From: Pseudoalteromonas phenolica
GTDB taxonomy: Bacteria; Pseudomonadota; Gammaproteobacteria; Enterobacterales; Alteromonadaceae
DNA length: 64,000 nucleotides
Direction of reading: 5' to 3'
Assembly: GCF_005886345.1 (NCBI RefSeq)
Contig: NZ_PNEC01000008.1
Coordinates: forward strand, 61,294-125,293
Positions 63,979 through 64,000 of this stretch are shown here, piece after piece. The position numbers and the translations under genes were made by a program. Under the pieces are notes generated by a model that was given only the letters and a program-made list of their open reading frames with translations, was not told where the DNA came from and ran no database searches. Position 1 is the first letter of the stretch; every line of letters starts with the position of its first letter.

Positions 63979-64000
63979 AAATTAACCTGAGCTGCGCATA
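63979..64000. repeat. Partial end of a second TIR-bounded repeat element
   Basis: ATTAACCTGAGCT near the window end is identical to 13 bases of the right terminal repeat of the 34446-34652 element (read on its minus strand), and scattered matches (G, ATA) continue to the edge. The window stops here, so only the tip is visible. Confidence 0.4.

Noticed and set aside
1..64000. tRNA, rRNA, CRISPR array, prophage or intact insertion sequence
   Set aside because: No TPsiC-like GTTCGAATC signatures, regularly spaced repeats, transposase, integrase or phage structural genes were seen on reading both strands.

Overview
The window looks like ordinary chromosomal core DNA of a marine gammaproteobacterium, most probably Pseudoalteromonas or a close Alteromonadales relative. 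This is inferred from gene content and order: a complete Na+-translocating NADH:quinone oxidoreductase (Nqr) operon with NqrM and ApbE, FabV as enoyl reductase, an ArcA/ArcB pair, the ygiF|ygiM, trmN6|srmB, yajG-ampG, rpiA-serA and mutY|trmB neighbourhoods, and AT-rich DNA with short spacers and many U-tailed hairpins. I see no CRISPR array, prophage, intact insertion sequence, rRNA or tRNA gene.

Layout. 1-8.6 kb: ygiF (cut by the window edge), ygiM, a phosphoribosyltransferase, trmN6, srmB, an MFS transporter, yaaA, transaldolase and a DUF3545 protein. 8.6-17.3 kb: a tightly packed minus-strand cobalamin operon (btuD-btuC-cobT-cobS-cobU-cobQ-cobO-btuF) that ends in ung. It is preceded by a cobalamin riboswitch, with cobC upstream of that. 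17.3-24.6 kb: nqrM, apbE and nqrABCDEF. 24.9-31.3 kb: fabV, bolA, an AlkB-like oxygenase, rlmG, yajG, a cyclophilin, ampG and a small XRE regulator. 31.5-37.1 kb: a small membrane protein, erpA, a CLC protein, hemJ, a 207-bp element with terminal inverted repeats, pyrB and hemL. 37.2-45 kb: a chemoreceptor, PBP1b, amtB-glnK and a secreted S10 peptidase. 45.1-51.8 kb: a membrane-anchored unknown, 5-formyl-THF cyclo-ligase, rpiA, serA, yggX, mutY, trmB and rsmC. 52-57.5 kb: a signalling cluster of a histidine kinase, a YfiR-like protein, arcA and arcB. 57.7-64 kb: folE2, a DUF2726 protein, mtnN, a CbiB-like protein, tyrS and an M23 peptidase. The last bases look like the start of a second repeat copy.

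How the parts connect. The B12 locus combines uptake (BtuFCD) with adenosylation, cobyric acid amidation, nucleotide-loop assembly and, if CobC is correctly named, ribazole-phosphate hydrolysis. It contains no corrin-ring genes, so it points to salvage rather than de novo synthesis. ApbE flavinylates NqrB and NqrC, and NqrM assists assembly of the same sodium pump.

No wholly novel multigene system stands out. The best leads are the TIR-bounded repeat family (34446-34652 and the window end), a histidine-kinase/YfiR pair next to ArcA/ArcB with an ArcB that lacks one redox cysteine, a CLC protein with three altered signature positions, a CbiB homologue with degenerate conserved residues, a long inverted repeat before amtB, and candidate operators upstream of folE2, nqrA and the XRE gene.
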